Numbered from the stretch's first letter, positions 21,181-32,667 are shown. The stretch: DNA of 64,000 bases from Cherax quadricarinatus (GCF_038502225.1 NW_027195519.1:108896-172895), one strand, 5' to 3'. The notes: generated by a model not told the origin, from the sequence alone. Program-made: numbers and translations.

Positions 21181-21341
21181 TCTAGGGACCCGAGATTTTC
21201 CAGTGATAATTTGTTTCATTGAGCTCTGTTCATTAGTTCAAGGGAACTGTCGTAGGACACTCTTGATTTGTTGGTGAGAAGATTGGATGGTCAAGGGACC
21301 CCACTCCACTTACTGTTTGTTCGGAGCCGGCATAGAACCCT

Positions 21342-21353
21342 TCGTTTTCATTA
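21342..21353. repeat. Target-site duplication, left copy
   Basis: TCGTTTTCATTA occurs here and again at 23669-23680, directly flanking the minus-strand RTE insertion. Both copies lie in a ~42-bp tandem repeat of the gypsy leader, which the insertion interrupted. Confidence 0.85.
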
Positions 21354-23668
21354 TTTTTTTTTATTATCACACTGGCCGATTCCCACCAAGGCAGGGTGGC
21401 CCGAAATCGAAAAACTTTCACCATCATTCACTCCATCACTGTCTTGCCAGAAGGGTGCTTTACACCACAGTTTTTAAACTGCAACATTAACACCCCTCCT
21501 TCAGAGTGCAGGCACTGTACTTCCCATCTCCAGGACTCAAGTCCAGGCTGCCGGTTTCCCTGAACCCCTTCATAAATGTTACTTTGCTCACACTCCAACA
21601 GCACGTGCTGTATAGTCCTTGTGGCTTAGCGCTTCTTTTTGATTATAATAATCCAACAGCACGTCAGATATTAAAAACCATTTGTCTCCATTCACTCCTA
21701 TCAAACATGCTCACGCATGCCTGCTGGAAGTCCAAGCCCCTCGCACACAAAACCTCCTTTAGCCCTTCCCTCCAACCTTTCCTAGGCCGACCCTTACCTC
21801 ACCTTCCTTCCACTACAGACTGATACACTCCTGAAGTCACTCTGTTTCGCTCCATTCTCTCTACATGTCCGAACCACCTCAACAACCCTTCCTCAGCCCT
21901 CTGGGCAACAGTTTTGGTAATCCCGCACCTCCTCCTAACTTCCAAACTACAAATTCTCTGCATTATATTCACACCACACATTGCCCTCAGACATGACATC
22001 TCCATTGCCTCCAGCCTTCTCCTCGCTGCAACATTCATCACCCATGCTTCACACCCATATAAGAGCGTTGGTAAAACTATACTCTCATACATTCCCCTCT
22101 TTGCCTCCAAGGACAAAGTTCTTTGTCTCCACAGACTCCTAAGTGCACCACTCACCCTTTTCCCCTCATCAATTCTATGATTCACCTCATCTTTCATAGA
22201 CCCATCCGCTGACACATCCACTCCCAAATATCTGAATACATTCACCTCCTCCATACTCTCTCCCTCCAATCTGATATCCAATCTTTCATCACCTAATCTT
22301 TTTGTTATCCTCATTACCTTACTCTTTCCTGTATTCACTTTTGATTTTCTTCTTTTGCACACCCTACCAAATTCATCCACCAATCTCTGCAACTTCTCTT
22401 TAGAATCTCCCAAGAGCACAGTGTCATCAGCAAAAAGCAACTGTGACAACTCCCACTTTATGTGTGATTCTTTATCTTTTAACTCCACGCCTCTTGCCAA
22501 GAACCTCGCATTTACTTCTCTTACAACCCCATCTATAAATATATTAAACAACCACGGTGACATCACACATCCTTGTCTAAGGCCTACTTTTACTGGGAAA
22601 TAATTTCCCTCTTTCCTACATACTCTAACTTGAGCCTCACTATCCTCGTAAAAACTCTTCACTGCTTTCAGTAGCCTACCTCCTACACCATACACCTGCA
22701 ACATCTGCCACATTGCCCCCCTATCCACCCTGTCATACGCCTTTTCCAAATCCATAAATGCCACAAAGACCTCTTTAGCCTTATCTAAATACTGTTCACT
22801 TATATGTTTCACTGTAAACACCTGGTCCACACACACCCTACCTTTCCTAAAGCCTCCTTGTTCATCTGCTATCCTATTCTCCGTCTTACTCTTAATTCTT
22901 TCTATAATAACTCTACCATACACTTTACCAGGTATACTCAACAGACTTATCCCCCTATAATTTTTGCACTCTCTTTTGTCCCCTTTGCCTTTATACAAAG
23001 GAACTATGCATGCTCTCTGCCAATCCCTAAGTACCTTACCCTCTTCCATACATTTATTAAATAATTGCACCAACCACTCCAAAACTATATCCCCACCTGC
23101 TTTTAACATTTCTATCTTTATCCCATCAATCCCGGCTGCCTTACCCCCTTTCATTTTACCTACTGCCTCACGAACTTCCCCCACACTCACAACTGGCTCT
23201 TCCTCACTCCTACAAGATGTTATTCCTCCTTGCCCTATACACGAAATCACAGCTTCCCTATCTTCATCAACATTTAACAATTCCTCAAAATATTCCCTCC
23301 ATCTTCCCAATACCTCTAACTCTCCATTTAATAACTCTCCTCTCCTATTTTTAACTGACAAATCCATTTGTTCTCTAGGCTTCCGTAACTTGTTAATCTC
23401 ACTCCAAAACTTTCTTATTTTCAACAAAATTTGTTGATAACATCTCACCCACTCTCTCATTTGCTCTCTTTTTACATTGCTTCACCACTCTCTTAACCTC
23501 TCTCTTTTTCTCCATATACTCTTCCCTCCTTGCATCACTTCTACTTTGTAAAAACTTCTCATATGTTAACTTTTTCTCCCTTACTACTCTCTTTACATCA
23601 TCATTCCACCAATTGCTTCTCTCCCTCCTGCACCCACTTTCCTGTAACCAGAAGCTTCTGCTGAACAC
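21354..23668 (-). mobile_element. RTE-type LINE, copy 2 (5'-truncated, flanked by 12-bp TSDs)
   Basis: On the minus strand the element begins inside ORF2, after the endonuclease, at the codons of the CSAExxGYRK region. It runs through the RT and ends with the family 3' end (CCACCCTGCCTTGGTGGG, then CCAGTGTGATAATAAAAA). Flanks carry TCGTTTTCATTA duplicates. Truncation at the 5' end and TSDs are the normal products of target-primed reverse transcription. Sequence is nearly identical to copy 3, implying fairly recent movement. Confidence 0.92.
21799..23460 (-). CDS. RTE reverse transcriptase (open over 553 codons, 5'-truncated ORF2)
   Basis: This long open stretch covers nearly the whole RT of an RTE-clade ORF2. 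Motifs in order are [73 protein letters not shown] (catalytic Asp pair, 22420-22434), the thumb GVDVSADGS region and LYGCEAWVM. The first residue shown is only the first possible start. The frame upstream, at 23399-23668, continues with NWWNDDVKRVV in another frame because of a small indel near 23420. The endonuclease is missing, so the enzyme could not act alone. There is no promoter in front of it. Confidence 0.9.
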   Translation of the reverse strand: MREWVRCYQQILLKIRKFWSEINKLRKPREQMDLSVKNRRGELLNGELEVLGRWREYFEELLNVDEDREAVISCIGQGGITSCRSEEEPVVSVGEVREAVGKMKGGKAAGIDGIKIEMLKAGGDIVLEWLVQLFNKCMEEGKVLRDWQRACIVPLYKGKGDKRECKNYRGISLLSIPGKVYGRVIIERIKSKTENRIADEQGGFRKGRVCVDQVFTVKHISEQYLDKAKEVFVAFMDLEKAYDRVDRGAMWQMLQVYGVGGRLLKAVKSFYEDSEAQVRVCRKEGNYFPVKVGLRQGCVMSPWLFNIFIDGVVREVNARFLARGVELKDKESHIKWELSQLLFADDTVLLGDSKEKLQRLVDEFGRVCKRRKSKVNTGKSKVMRITKRLGDERLDIRLEGESMEEVNVFRYLGVDVSADGSMKDEVNHRIDEGKRVSGALRSLWRQRTLSLEAKRGMYESIVLPTLLYGCEAWVMNVAARRRLEAMEMSCLRAMCGVNIMQRICSLEVRRRCGITKTVAQRAEEGLLRWFGHVERMERNRVTSGVYQSVVEGR

Positions 23669-23680
23669 TCGTTTTCATTA

Positions 23681-23840
23681 ATATTGTTTAATTGAGGCAG
23701 GGATCGAGCCCTCTGGTTTATTTGCAGTTTGAGCGGAGCAGGAATTGAGCCCTCCGTTTTCTTTGATACCCGTTTCATTTTTCCCTGGAAGTTTAAGTTA
23801 TTCTTGCAAGTATGAAGAAATACCAGTTTTGGATGAATGC
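23681..23840 (+). repeat. ~42-bp tandem repeat in Gypsy-1 leader (continues from 21300-21353)
   Basis: With the RTE removed, the leader reads as three diverged units: GTTCGGAGCCGGCATAGAAC, then TTGAGGCAGGGATCGAGCCC, then GAGCGGAGCAGGAATTGAGC. Each is followed by CCCT(C/T)xxGTTT. This proves that 21353 and 23681 were once contiguous. Confidence 0.7.
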
Positions 23841-23849
23841 TGGAAGTAA

Positions 23850-24980
23850 GGAATAACAGGGAAAAATTTAGAATCTTTCATTAGTGCTAAAATCCAGGAA
23901 AGACTTGAAAAGGAAAGAGAGAGAATTGAAAGAGAAGAGAAAAAGGAGAAAGAATAGAGAGAGAAATCCAAGAAAGACAGAAAGAGAAAGAAGACAAAAA
24001 GGAGCGTGATAGACTTGATCGTGAGGAGAGAGCTAGAGTACGTGAGAAACAAGCTAAAGTACATAAGGAACAAGTTAAATTAAGAGAACTTGATGAAAGA
24101 GCAAAGGATAGAGAAGTTGAGGAAAGAGCTAGAGAACATGAGTTAAGAGAGAGAGAAAAAGCTCGCGAGCTCGAAAAAGCTCGCCTTGAATTAGAGAATA
24201 AAAAGTTAACTTTTACACAACAACAATTAGAGGAAGGAGTAATTGAAGATCATGCAGCTAGTGCACATATTCCAACACCTAATTTACCTCCCTTCACAGA
24301 GGGGGAAGACATAACTTCAGACATTATCAGGTTTGAAAATACCGCTACCCTCTGTGAATGGCCTGCTGACACCTGGGCTACCAGGTTAGGAATGTTATTT
24401 TCTGGTACAGCTTTGAATATCTATGCAACTTTGTCGCAGGATATCATATGTAATTATAACCTACTGAAGAAGGCAATCCTTAAAGCATATAAAAAAAACA
24501 CAAATTCTTACAGGAAAGATTTCAGGTATGCCACCTTACAGCCTGGCCAGAACTTTCAGCAGTTACAAGTAACACTCTTTCGTTTGTTCGACTTTTGGAT
24601 ACAGAGTTCAGGAATTAATCACAGTTATGAATCTCTTTGAGACTTCATGGTTGCTGACCAGTTCCTGACAGCTCTTCCTCACCAGATATGAACATTCATT
24701 AGAGAACGTAACCTGATTAAAGCTGAGGAAGTTGCTGAGGCTGCTGACTTGTATGCTGGGGCTCACAATTCATATAAAGACCTAAAGGGATCGAACCCTA
24801 AGGGCAAGGGTTTACCAGATCCTAAGAAATCAAAGCCCCTAGTGGAAAGTAAACTGACTTCTTTTATTCCTGTTTGTCATTTATGTGGTGTTAAGGGACA
24901 TAAACGTCCCGATTGTCCTTCTAAGAAGGTCCAAAAAGTTGGAAGATGTTTTAAAGACTGTAATGACCAAGCACCCTTCT
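23850..24980 (+). pseudogene. Gypsy-1 gag (two nonsense codons)
   Basis: The N-terminal half is a long Arg/Glu/Lys-rich coiled coil (about 23860-24230, repeated EERAREx patterns). A capsid-like region follows (PPFTEGEDITSDIIRFE, FSGTALNIYATL, about 24285-24640). A CCHC zinc knuckle (CHLCGVKGHKRPDC, about 24877-24920) precedes the protease. TGA codons at 24638 and 24689 break the frame; no frameshift is present. The predicted role is the structural coat of the retroelement particle. Confidence 0.8.
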
Positions 24981-25672
24981 GTTCAGGAGCAGTTAATGGA
25001 CTTAATGTATCTACCATTTTACGAGACACTGGATGCACATGTATAGTCATTTCTGATAAGCTGTTCCCTAATGTTAAAGAAACTTATTCCTCTGCTATAC
25101 TTTCAGACTACTTTGGCCGTACGGACACTTTTCCTACCATCCGTTCTTACATTAGGTCTAAATGGTTCACAGGTTGGTCTGAAGCCGTACTAGCTCCCAT
25201 CACTTCTTGCTCCGTACTAATGGGTAATGTAAAAGGTGCCATTCTTCTTTCTGAGGTTGACCTTTCATCACCAAAGATGGACATAAGCTTTTCAGATCCT
25301 CTTCCCGTAGAGTCAGAGAAGCCCCTCGAAAGTTCAGATGAGACAATGTCTCGTGAGATTCAGGTGGGATTAAAAACCAGTGATGCTACTCTCGAAAGCG
25401 AGGTAGTAGGATCACCGGTTCACTTGCTAGATGAAAGTGAAGATATCACCTCCGATACTATAAATGTCTTGACTAGGGCTCAGACCAAAGCCCAGGCTTC
25501 TCCTACTGTCCATCCTTTGATTTTCCCTGACTTTAAGCCTTTAGATATATCGAAGGACTCCTTTATCAATTTACAACGTAATTGCCCTTCTCTTCAGAAT
25601 TGCCATAATGTAGCTAGACAAAATCAAGTTATTCAAAGGAAAATTTTTTCATATAAATTTAAATATATATAA
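24980..25672 (+). pseudogene. Gypsy-1 aspartic protease region
   Basis: A DTG active site (LRDTGCTCIVIS, about 25016-25050) sits just after the zinc knuckle in the same frame. Flap-like and hydrophobic Gly-containing segments follow (VLMGNVKGA, about 25216-25242). An acidic linker then leads to a TAA at 25670-25672, beyond which the integrase continues in the same frame. Confidence 0.75.
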
Positions 25673-26857
25673 GGTATCTTGAATAAGTCAGTATTCAAAT
25701 TAAATTCAGATGAGATAGACTATTCCATCTTAGTTGTTCCAAGTCAATGCAGAGAGACTGTTCTTAAAATGGCTCATGACTTACCAGTGGCCGGACATTT
25801 CTCGCATCGTAAAACCTTAAATAAAATTAGGGAAACCTATTTTTCCCCCAAAATGTCCTCAGATGTCACTACCTATTGTAGATCGTGTAAAGTTTGCCAA
25901 CTGTCATCCTCCCGAGGTACCAGGGGAGTACCTATGATCGAAATGCCAATCTTTACGGTGCCGTTTGAAAGAGTAGCTATTAACATCGTTGGCCCTTTAT
26001 CTCCACTTTCATCTAGGGGACATAGATATATATTAACATTAGTTGATTATGCTTCGAGTTTCCCTGAAGCCGTACCTTTAAAGACCATAACCACTACAGA
26101 GGTGGCTGAAGCCCTTTTGTCCATCTTCTCCAGAGTTGGCATCCCTAGAGAAATTTTGTCTGACCGTGGGACACAATTCACATCTGACTTCATGCAACAT
26201 CTCTACCAACTTCTGGGAGTGAAGCCTCTCTTCACAACACCCTATCATCCCAGCTGTAATGGGAGGATTGAGCGCCAGCATTCGGTTCTCAAGTCCATTT
26301 TAAGGAAACTTTGCTTTCTTAAACCTAAGGAGTGGCATCGTTACCTACCCTGTGCTTTGAGAGAAGTTCCCAGTGACTCTTTGGGGTTTTCACCTTTTGA
26401 ACTTCTCTATGGTAGACAGGCCAGAGGTCCATTGTCCATCCTTCATGACTTATGGACTAATGAGGAGGTAAATGCTGAGGTTCAGTCTTCTTATCAGTTT
26501 CTCCTTGACCTTAGATCCAAACTTGAGGAGACCTCTGACATAGTTTCGTAAAACTTAAGCTTGTCAATGGACCAGTATAAAACCTATTTTGATTCCAAAA
26601 GTCAGAGGAGAAGTTTTAAAGAAGGGGATGAAGTTCTGGTACTTTTGCCTATAAAGTCAAATAAATTATTAGTAGCATGGAAAGGTCCATATAAGGTATT
26701 AAAAATTTGTGGGAAGGTTGACTACCTCATAGAAGTCAAGGGGAAACCTAAGCTTTATCATATCAACATCCTTAAGAAATATTACCGAAGAAATTCGGTT
26801 AACTGCCTTAATAACTTTGACTTAGTTTTTCCACACGAACTTGATAAGACAACTTAA
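25673..26857 (+). pseudogene. Gypsy-1 integrase, first catalytic Asp lost
   Basis: The zinc-binding domain shows H-x-H (LPVAGHFSHRKT) and CRSCKVC at about 25769-25900. The catalytic core has ILSDRGTQF (second Asp, about 26155) and, 36 residues on, IERQ (Glu). The usual Asp before IVGPL is Asn here (AINIVGPL, about 25979). The C-terminal GPY/F-type module is WKGPYKVLK ... YHINILKKY (about 26680-26780). TAA codons at 26549 and 26855 break the frame. It lies upstream of the RT leader, the unusual gene order. Confidence 0.9.
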
Positions 26858-27055
26858 GAATGTAAGGTGTGTGTAATTGACACCTCTAACTTAGATTATG
26901 ATGAAGAACTACATGACTTGGCGACTCTTGACCAGTCGGGTGCAACAAACATTAATATTAATGAGTCTTTGGATGACCATAAGAAACATGAACTACTTCA
27001 ATGTGTGAGTAACTTCTCAGACGTTTTTACTGATATTCCAGGTGTTATTATCTAA
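26858..27055 (+). pseudogene. Gypsy-1 leader of reverse transcriptase
   Basis: This ends with LLQCVSNFSDVFTDIPG, the conserved lead-in of Ty3/gypsy reverse transcriptases (pattern LL..F.DVF...PG.). The catalytic RT that should follow is absent; the element is cut at about 27057. Its place after the integrase is the evidence for the IN-RT order in this copy. Confidence 0.75.
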
Positions 27056-27057
27056 TA

Positions 27058-27924
27058 TAATGATACAATAATGACGTGTATAATAACATAAGAGCCTTGA
27101 AGGTGTCTTCTGTGTATTTCTCTTCATCTACAAGTTGTTTCTCATTACATATTCTAAGGCGCACCGGAAAAAATATGATGCCTTCAAACGATTTTTTTCT
27201 TCGCATCTTCATGGCAAAGTAAGAAGCACTTCAGATTCTGAAGCAGACTTGAGACATATGTGATATGACGTCTTTTGTCAATATCACACAAGCATCAGCA
27301 GGTGATGAGCTGAAGGTTGGAGCTCGCACAAATTTGGTGTTAATGTGAGCTATGATCTTTGTTCAGTCAATGACCGACCAATCCATACTTTTGATGACCT
27401 TGTTTACACTCTTTAATTAAGAGTTTTCCTTCTAGTGGGAAATTAGCTTAGCAACTTTCTGTCCCAAACTGACGTTGGTGAGAGAAATGAGTAAGTCTCT
27501 GACGCTAATCTACAATCAGATCTTCAGCTGTAAACGACCTCTTATATTTAGTGAGGTACAACAGTCGTAAAGAATGCAGTTATCATTGTGAATGTCAACC
27601 AGCTGAGGTAGCCAGTTTATCCAGGTGTGGCCAGTTTTGTGGTCTCTCTGAAAATTCATCAACAACTGGAGATGACACCAATAAACACAGTGCATCTATG
27701 GACATAAAAACAGACGTAAAGAATGACTGAGTAAATAAACAGAAAAATAGACAGGGAATAGTACCGTGGCTCATGTGAGTACCAGGCCACGAGGGTTCTA
27801 ATTGGATGGTTTTTAAGAACTACACCTTTGTGATACAGTTGTATCAGCCGACTCCCAACTGAGACGTTGTTCTCTCACATCACAACAAACAATTGTCATG
27901 GCACTTTTATCTCTTATTCCGTAA
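27058..27924. other. Non-genic
   Basis: No protein or known repeat recognised. The gypsy 3' half and 3' LTR are not here. Confidence 0.45.
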
Positions 27925-28530
27925 AGCTATTCTTCCCCTAATATAAACACCTCACACGCATCCACATGAACTACAAAAGATGCGTTAAAATTATGGCTCA
28001 GCACACATGGCAGACGCCATGTGTGCCATAATAAAGTCATAATAAGGTCATCCAGGTATGCCACAACTCCCTCCAAACCATTCGTAACCTGTGATATCAG
28101 CCGTCGGAACGGGGGCATTTCTCATTCCAAAAGCCCTTACATTATACTGCATGTGTGTTTATATTTCCATTGTGTCGGTATTTTATACCATTTATTTCCA
28201 TAATTATATAGTTCTCTTCGATGGTGAAGGTAGAGATCGTTTTCCTGGTATAGCTAAATTACTGAACTGGTCACCAGGTCAATTCTCAGGTATCTGTCAA
28301 GGGGCCCTGAGAGTTGACCTGGTGACCAGTTCAATAATTTTCTGTACTAGGAAAACGATAACCGTCCAGTTTAGTAAATGCATTAACCTCAGTGTGATCC
28401 GTGTACATACTCTTTGGACTGTCTGACTTGTGGATGAGGATACAGTGTGAGGTCCACGGACTTACGGTGTTCAGTGAAATCATTCTCCAGCACGAACTGC
28501 ATCTCGGTCTGTAAAAGATGGTCTTCATTG
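27925..28530 (-). pseudogene. Gypsy reverse-transcriptase relic in inverted orientation
   Basis: On the minus strand, 28528-28331 reads SPWTSHCILIHKSD ... NAFTKLDGY, the start of a gypsy RT (fingers: SPWxSPxxLVxKxDG ... KxNxxTKxD). After a palindrome, 28118-27930 reads FRRLISQVTNGLEG then VAYLDDLIM (the YxDD catalytic motif), then jumps to SFVVHVDAC of the RNase H border. Sequence between these blocks is deleted. It could be the inverted missing RT of Gypsy-1, or a separate insertion. Confidence 0.7.
28236..28359. repeat. 124-bp imperfect palindrome
   Basis: The arms run from ATCGTTTTCCTGGTA (28236) to GAAAACGAT (28359). The inner 19-bp arms GAACTGGTCACCAGGTCAA (28264-28282) and their complement (28314-28332) are perfect. 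A further CTCAGG/CCTGAG pair lies inside. The palindrome sits between two blocks of the gypsy RT relic and looks like an inverted duplication of RT-derived sequence. Confidence 0.85.
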
Positions 28531-31500
28531 GTTTACCATAATATAGTTGCTGTCTTATAGAAGCAGACAGCTTTCATAACCAAGAAACATACCCTAAAAT
28601 ATATCGAAAACGTCTCATTAATATTAATACCAGATTGGCTAATTATTTTGTAATTCCAGACAAAAGTTGGTCTGCCTTGTGCAAAATCAGGATATTTTTA
28701 AGATTCTACGAAGCGAGATGTTTTAATAATATTTTTATACAGAAGGTCTCCTGGATTCATAACTAATATTATTGCCATTGATTTACATGATATCTGCAAC
28801 GTTTTACTTGCCCAGGATGATGGACAAAGCCAAGATCACTTATACCATCTTAAAAGCATGTGACCGAATGACTTCTGTACACCTTTTCTAATAATGAAAA
28901 CAATATAGACACTCTCATCACAGTTTGATTTGTGGTTCATCATGTGCTTTCGTAATGTGCGTTTGTGAGTCTTGTGAAATCTATCTAATGCATCCTGTGA
29001 TTCAAAATGGATGCCCTACTGCTTTTTCTAGCCTGAGAAAAACCTTTACGAAATATCTAAAACTTGAAATTCCATTTCTGGTCTGAACAGATTTACTAAT
29101 GAATCTTTACTTGGACACGAGTCTGTGCAATAGCGAGCACAATGGAATGTTTTAATGATACTGATTCCGGATAACGAGATATGCACATGATGTATGTTGG
29201 CACTCATTAACTATAGAATTACGGGTAAGGGACCAAAACAATGAGAAGTCGAGAGAGAGAGAGAGACTCACCTAACGTTGGTATAGGATGTAATGGGCTT
29301 CCCTGCATTCTGTCACACGGTACATGTTCAGACATGGCAATATACGCAAAAGTTTTTCCTAACTACCAAATGGCCATCCATGGTACTGTTATGCGTCACC
29401 TCCCTTGTCCAACTCCTTTTGCATTTGGAGGTTCTTCATAATGTTTATTTGTTCAGTATGATTTTCCTCCATAACAGGTGGAGAATCTTTTCGCATATGT
29501 ATACCGGAATGGGCTGTATAAATAGTGGCACTCATATCAGTTTCACTTTCTTCTGAGACTATATGAACAACTACAAATAAAATATCTGATGTTTATTTAT
29601 TACTATAAACACAACAGACTTAGGAGCACAATAGTATTAACTGAAAACGCTCTACGAGAAAAAGTCTTCGAATGAAGGAAGTGCGGCCATACTCGAGTGC
29701 CTCAGAGCACATGATCTAATGTTAGTTTATCACAGTGCGTTTGTATTATACAAAACTCACGATGATAAAAATCATTGATCATCGTCAGTCGTGATGTCAA
29801 AAGTATTCAAACAGGACTTACGGAAAGTTTGGTTCACTTCTGCAACATGAAACCACCATAAAAAATCTGTCCTTTTGCTTTGGCTACCAATGCACAAGGT
29901 TTCAGGACTGGTGCTTTTATAAACGCATAATCCGAATACTTCTCGGAGGACACTGGATGTCCTCTTTTGTCCCTCTTTCTACAAATTAGTAGGCAGCAAT
30001 GCCACCTAATAAATTTTAGGCAGGTTTAGAATGGCTGCCTAGTCCTCAGGTACATACACACACCTGTCCAGGTCAGCCTCTGAATCTGAGCAATTACTGC
30101 CTCTCATCAGATGTTTAACCCAGCTGTCGGTATATTTTCGTTTACGTGGCAATAATAATAATGAATTATAATTTATCCACCTTCTTTCAAATCTGGTTGA
30201 ATTTTGGTCACACTTCTATTAAGCAAACCATCTTACCACTTTGAGCAATATCTGCTGCTTTCCCAGCTTCACCACTAGAGCACAATACAACTATAGTACT
30301 CAGTCTACCCTTCCTCAGGGTTGTCTCTCCTCTCTCCATCAGTATCACAATTTTATTTTTGCTGCCTGATAGACAATTTCTAGGTTCTTACATTCTCTTT
30401 ACTATGGTAAGAGCATCTGGGAGGATTATGTATATTTTCACATTCACTCAGGCTACGCCTCTGATCATGACGTGCCCCCAAATCCAAATCTGACCCCAGC
30501 ACCCACTCAGAGTGAGACCCCAGCGTGAGACCCCAGCACTACTCATGGCTCTGCAGTCTCTGTGCATTCTAAGCATATATTAATATTTATATAAGTAATA
30601 CAAGTATAGTCCATGCTATATTCTTTATTAATGTAACAAACATGTTTCATTATTTAAGTTCAATAAAGAGAAAGGGAAATGAATTAATAGCATTTGCAGT
30701 CATATTACATACAACCAGTTTCCTTGCTAGTTGTATCTACTAATATATTTCAATCCTTGGCATGCTGCTTGATATACTTGCGGTATGTTTAACACTTCAT
30801 TAATATTTCTTAAGTCAAATAAACTGGTATACCTCTCATTCACATTGCCAATATCGGAATGTAAATTAGTTACAATGCTGGCATGCATCACAGGCGAGGC
30901 GTAGTTTGTATATACTCTTCTGAGCGTGTCCCTACTAATGTATGTGCACCGAGAGCAACAGTACATGTACATGTGGAGGGATATGTTATCTCAGTTTATT
31001 TACTATTATGATTTATGTTAGTTCTAATACGCTTATACTTGGGGTTAAAGCATTTTCGATTGGTAGTGAACACGCCACATGCAGCCTTAAACCTTTATTC
31101 TCATCATTTATTAATGAAAATCTTGTACAGTTCTACCGTCGTAAGTATTTCCTTACATTCTGGAAAATAAAACAACATTGCAAGTAAATGCAAATGTAAA
31201 TGATTTTTGTGCAGTCGATAGTCTTTACACCTCATCAAGTAACCAACATGCGTGGGTACTAAGCATGTGTGTTAGGCGTGAGCATCGATGTTAGGAGTGG
31301 GTGTCAGGTGTGGGTATTGGGGCAGGGTGAGGGTATTGTATCAGGTTTCATGCCTACTCCACCTTCAATCGTTGTGCATAGCACTGAGGAGCTCTGGTGT
31401 CACCAGCTTGCCAAACATTAACTTCCCACGTCTGGTAATCCGAGTCCACTGGTGCTACTACATTGCAAGATAAAACTGCAAGTGTATTACAATTGATACA

Positions 31501-31618
31501 GATTTCGTAGTAAATACAAACATACAGCTGCTGTAATTGCTTAATTTTTTGGATTTCTGGACTATTTCTGACTTATTTTCTTTTATTATTAAATCTGTCC
31601 CCAAGCTGAAGTTCACCA
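28531..31618. other. Three kilobases without recognisable genes
   Basis: Frames are short and unlike known proteins. There is a (GA)7 run near 29252. Related CCCCAGCAC phrases lie at 30495-30545. This may be ancient TE debris or true intergenic DNA. Confidence 0.4.
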
Positions 31619-32035
31619 TTGGTGTTCATTCAGAGAACGCATTTTCAATTTAAGAATACACATGTTCACTCCAAGGACACAACGTTCATTCGAAGTGAGC
31701 AAATGTCATTAAAGGACACGCATAACTATTCTAAGATAACATGTGTTTCCTCCAAATACAAGAACGTTCACCGGACATGTTCACTTTATGGTCGATTACA
31801 TTTTCACTCCATGAACACATTCACTCAGCTGGCACACATTTTCACTCTAAGGACAGACATGTTCAATTCATGGTCACCCACATGCTCTTTCCATGATTAC
31901 AAAAACACATTCACTACAAGAACACATAGACACATGTTCACTCCAAAGACACAAATGACAGATGTTTACTCCATGGATACAGATGTTCACTCCATGGACA
32001 CACATGGTCACTTCAAACACAAGAGAGTTTAGACC
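31619..32035. repeat. Degenerate tandem repeat (~22-25 bp)
   Basis: The phrase (A)TGTTCACTCCA(A/T)GGACACA recurs in diverged form across the segment, for example near 31663, 31935, 31960 and 31983. Mutations are heavy. The frame across it is repeat-driven and rich in Thr and His, not a gene. Confidence 0.7.
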
Positions 32036-32436
32036 AAGGACACACACACATGACATATACAGATTGACACATATGTACAAACAGAGCCACACATGTAGAC
32101 AGACTGACACATTGAGAGTATTACACAAAGCCAGACAGAGGGAGACAGAGGGACAGACACTCGGACAGAAATAAAACCAGACAGATAGCGCCAGAGAGGA
32201 AGAGAGACAGAGCCAGACTGATATATAGAAAAAAACAGTGATACAGACGGATACAAAGAGAGACTGATAGACACAGAGAAGCACAGACACAAACGTCACC
32301 AGATACAGAGCCAAACACAGAGAGAAACATACAGAGTCATACACAGAAAGAGCCAGACACATATAGAGCCACAGGGATAGAGAGCCAGACGGAGATACAC
32401 AAAGAGCCAATAAAACAGACGGACACAAAAAGAGCC

Positions 32437-32485
<49 letters not shown>

Positions 32486-32636
32486 CACAGATGCATAGAA
32501 AGGAATAGATAAACACTGACAGAAACAAAGACAGTGGCATACACAGAGACAGATCAAAGCACAGAGGCAGAGATACTGTGTGAGAGAGAGAGAGAAGGAG
32601 GGAGTGAAACAGAGAGGCAGAGAGAAACAGAGAAAC

Positions 32637-32667
<31 letters not shown>

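Larger units (their letters stand above)
19754..27057 (+). mobile_element. Gypsy-1: Ty3/gypsy element with IN before RT, split by an RTE LINE
   Basis: The order is putative 5' LTR (19754-20743), primer-binding site (20746), leader interrupted by an RTE LINE, gag (about 23860-24980), protease, integrase (25679-26857), and then the leader of reverse transcriptase (26858-27055), where the element ends. Catalytic RT, RNase H and 3' LTR are absent. From the gag coil to 27055 one frame is kept with no frameshift. It is broken only by stops at 24638, 24689, 25670, 26549, 26855 and 27053, all TGA or TAA. Integrase lies between protease and RT, opposite to the usual Ty3/gypsy order but as in Gmr1-type elements. 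Gypsy-2 has the same order. Confidence 0.8.
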
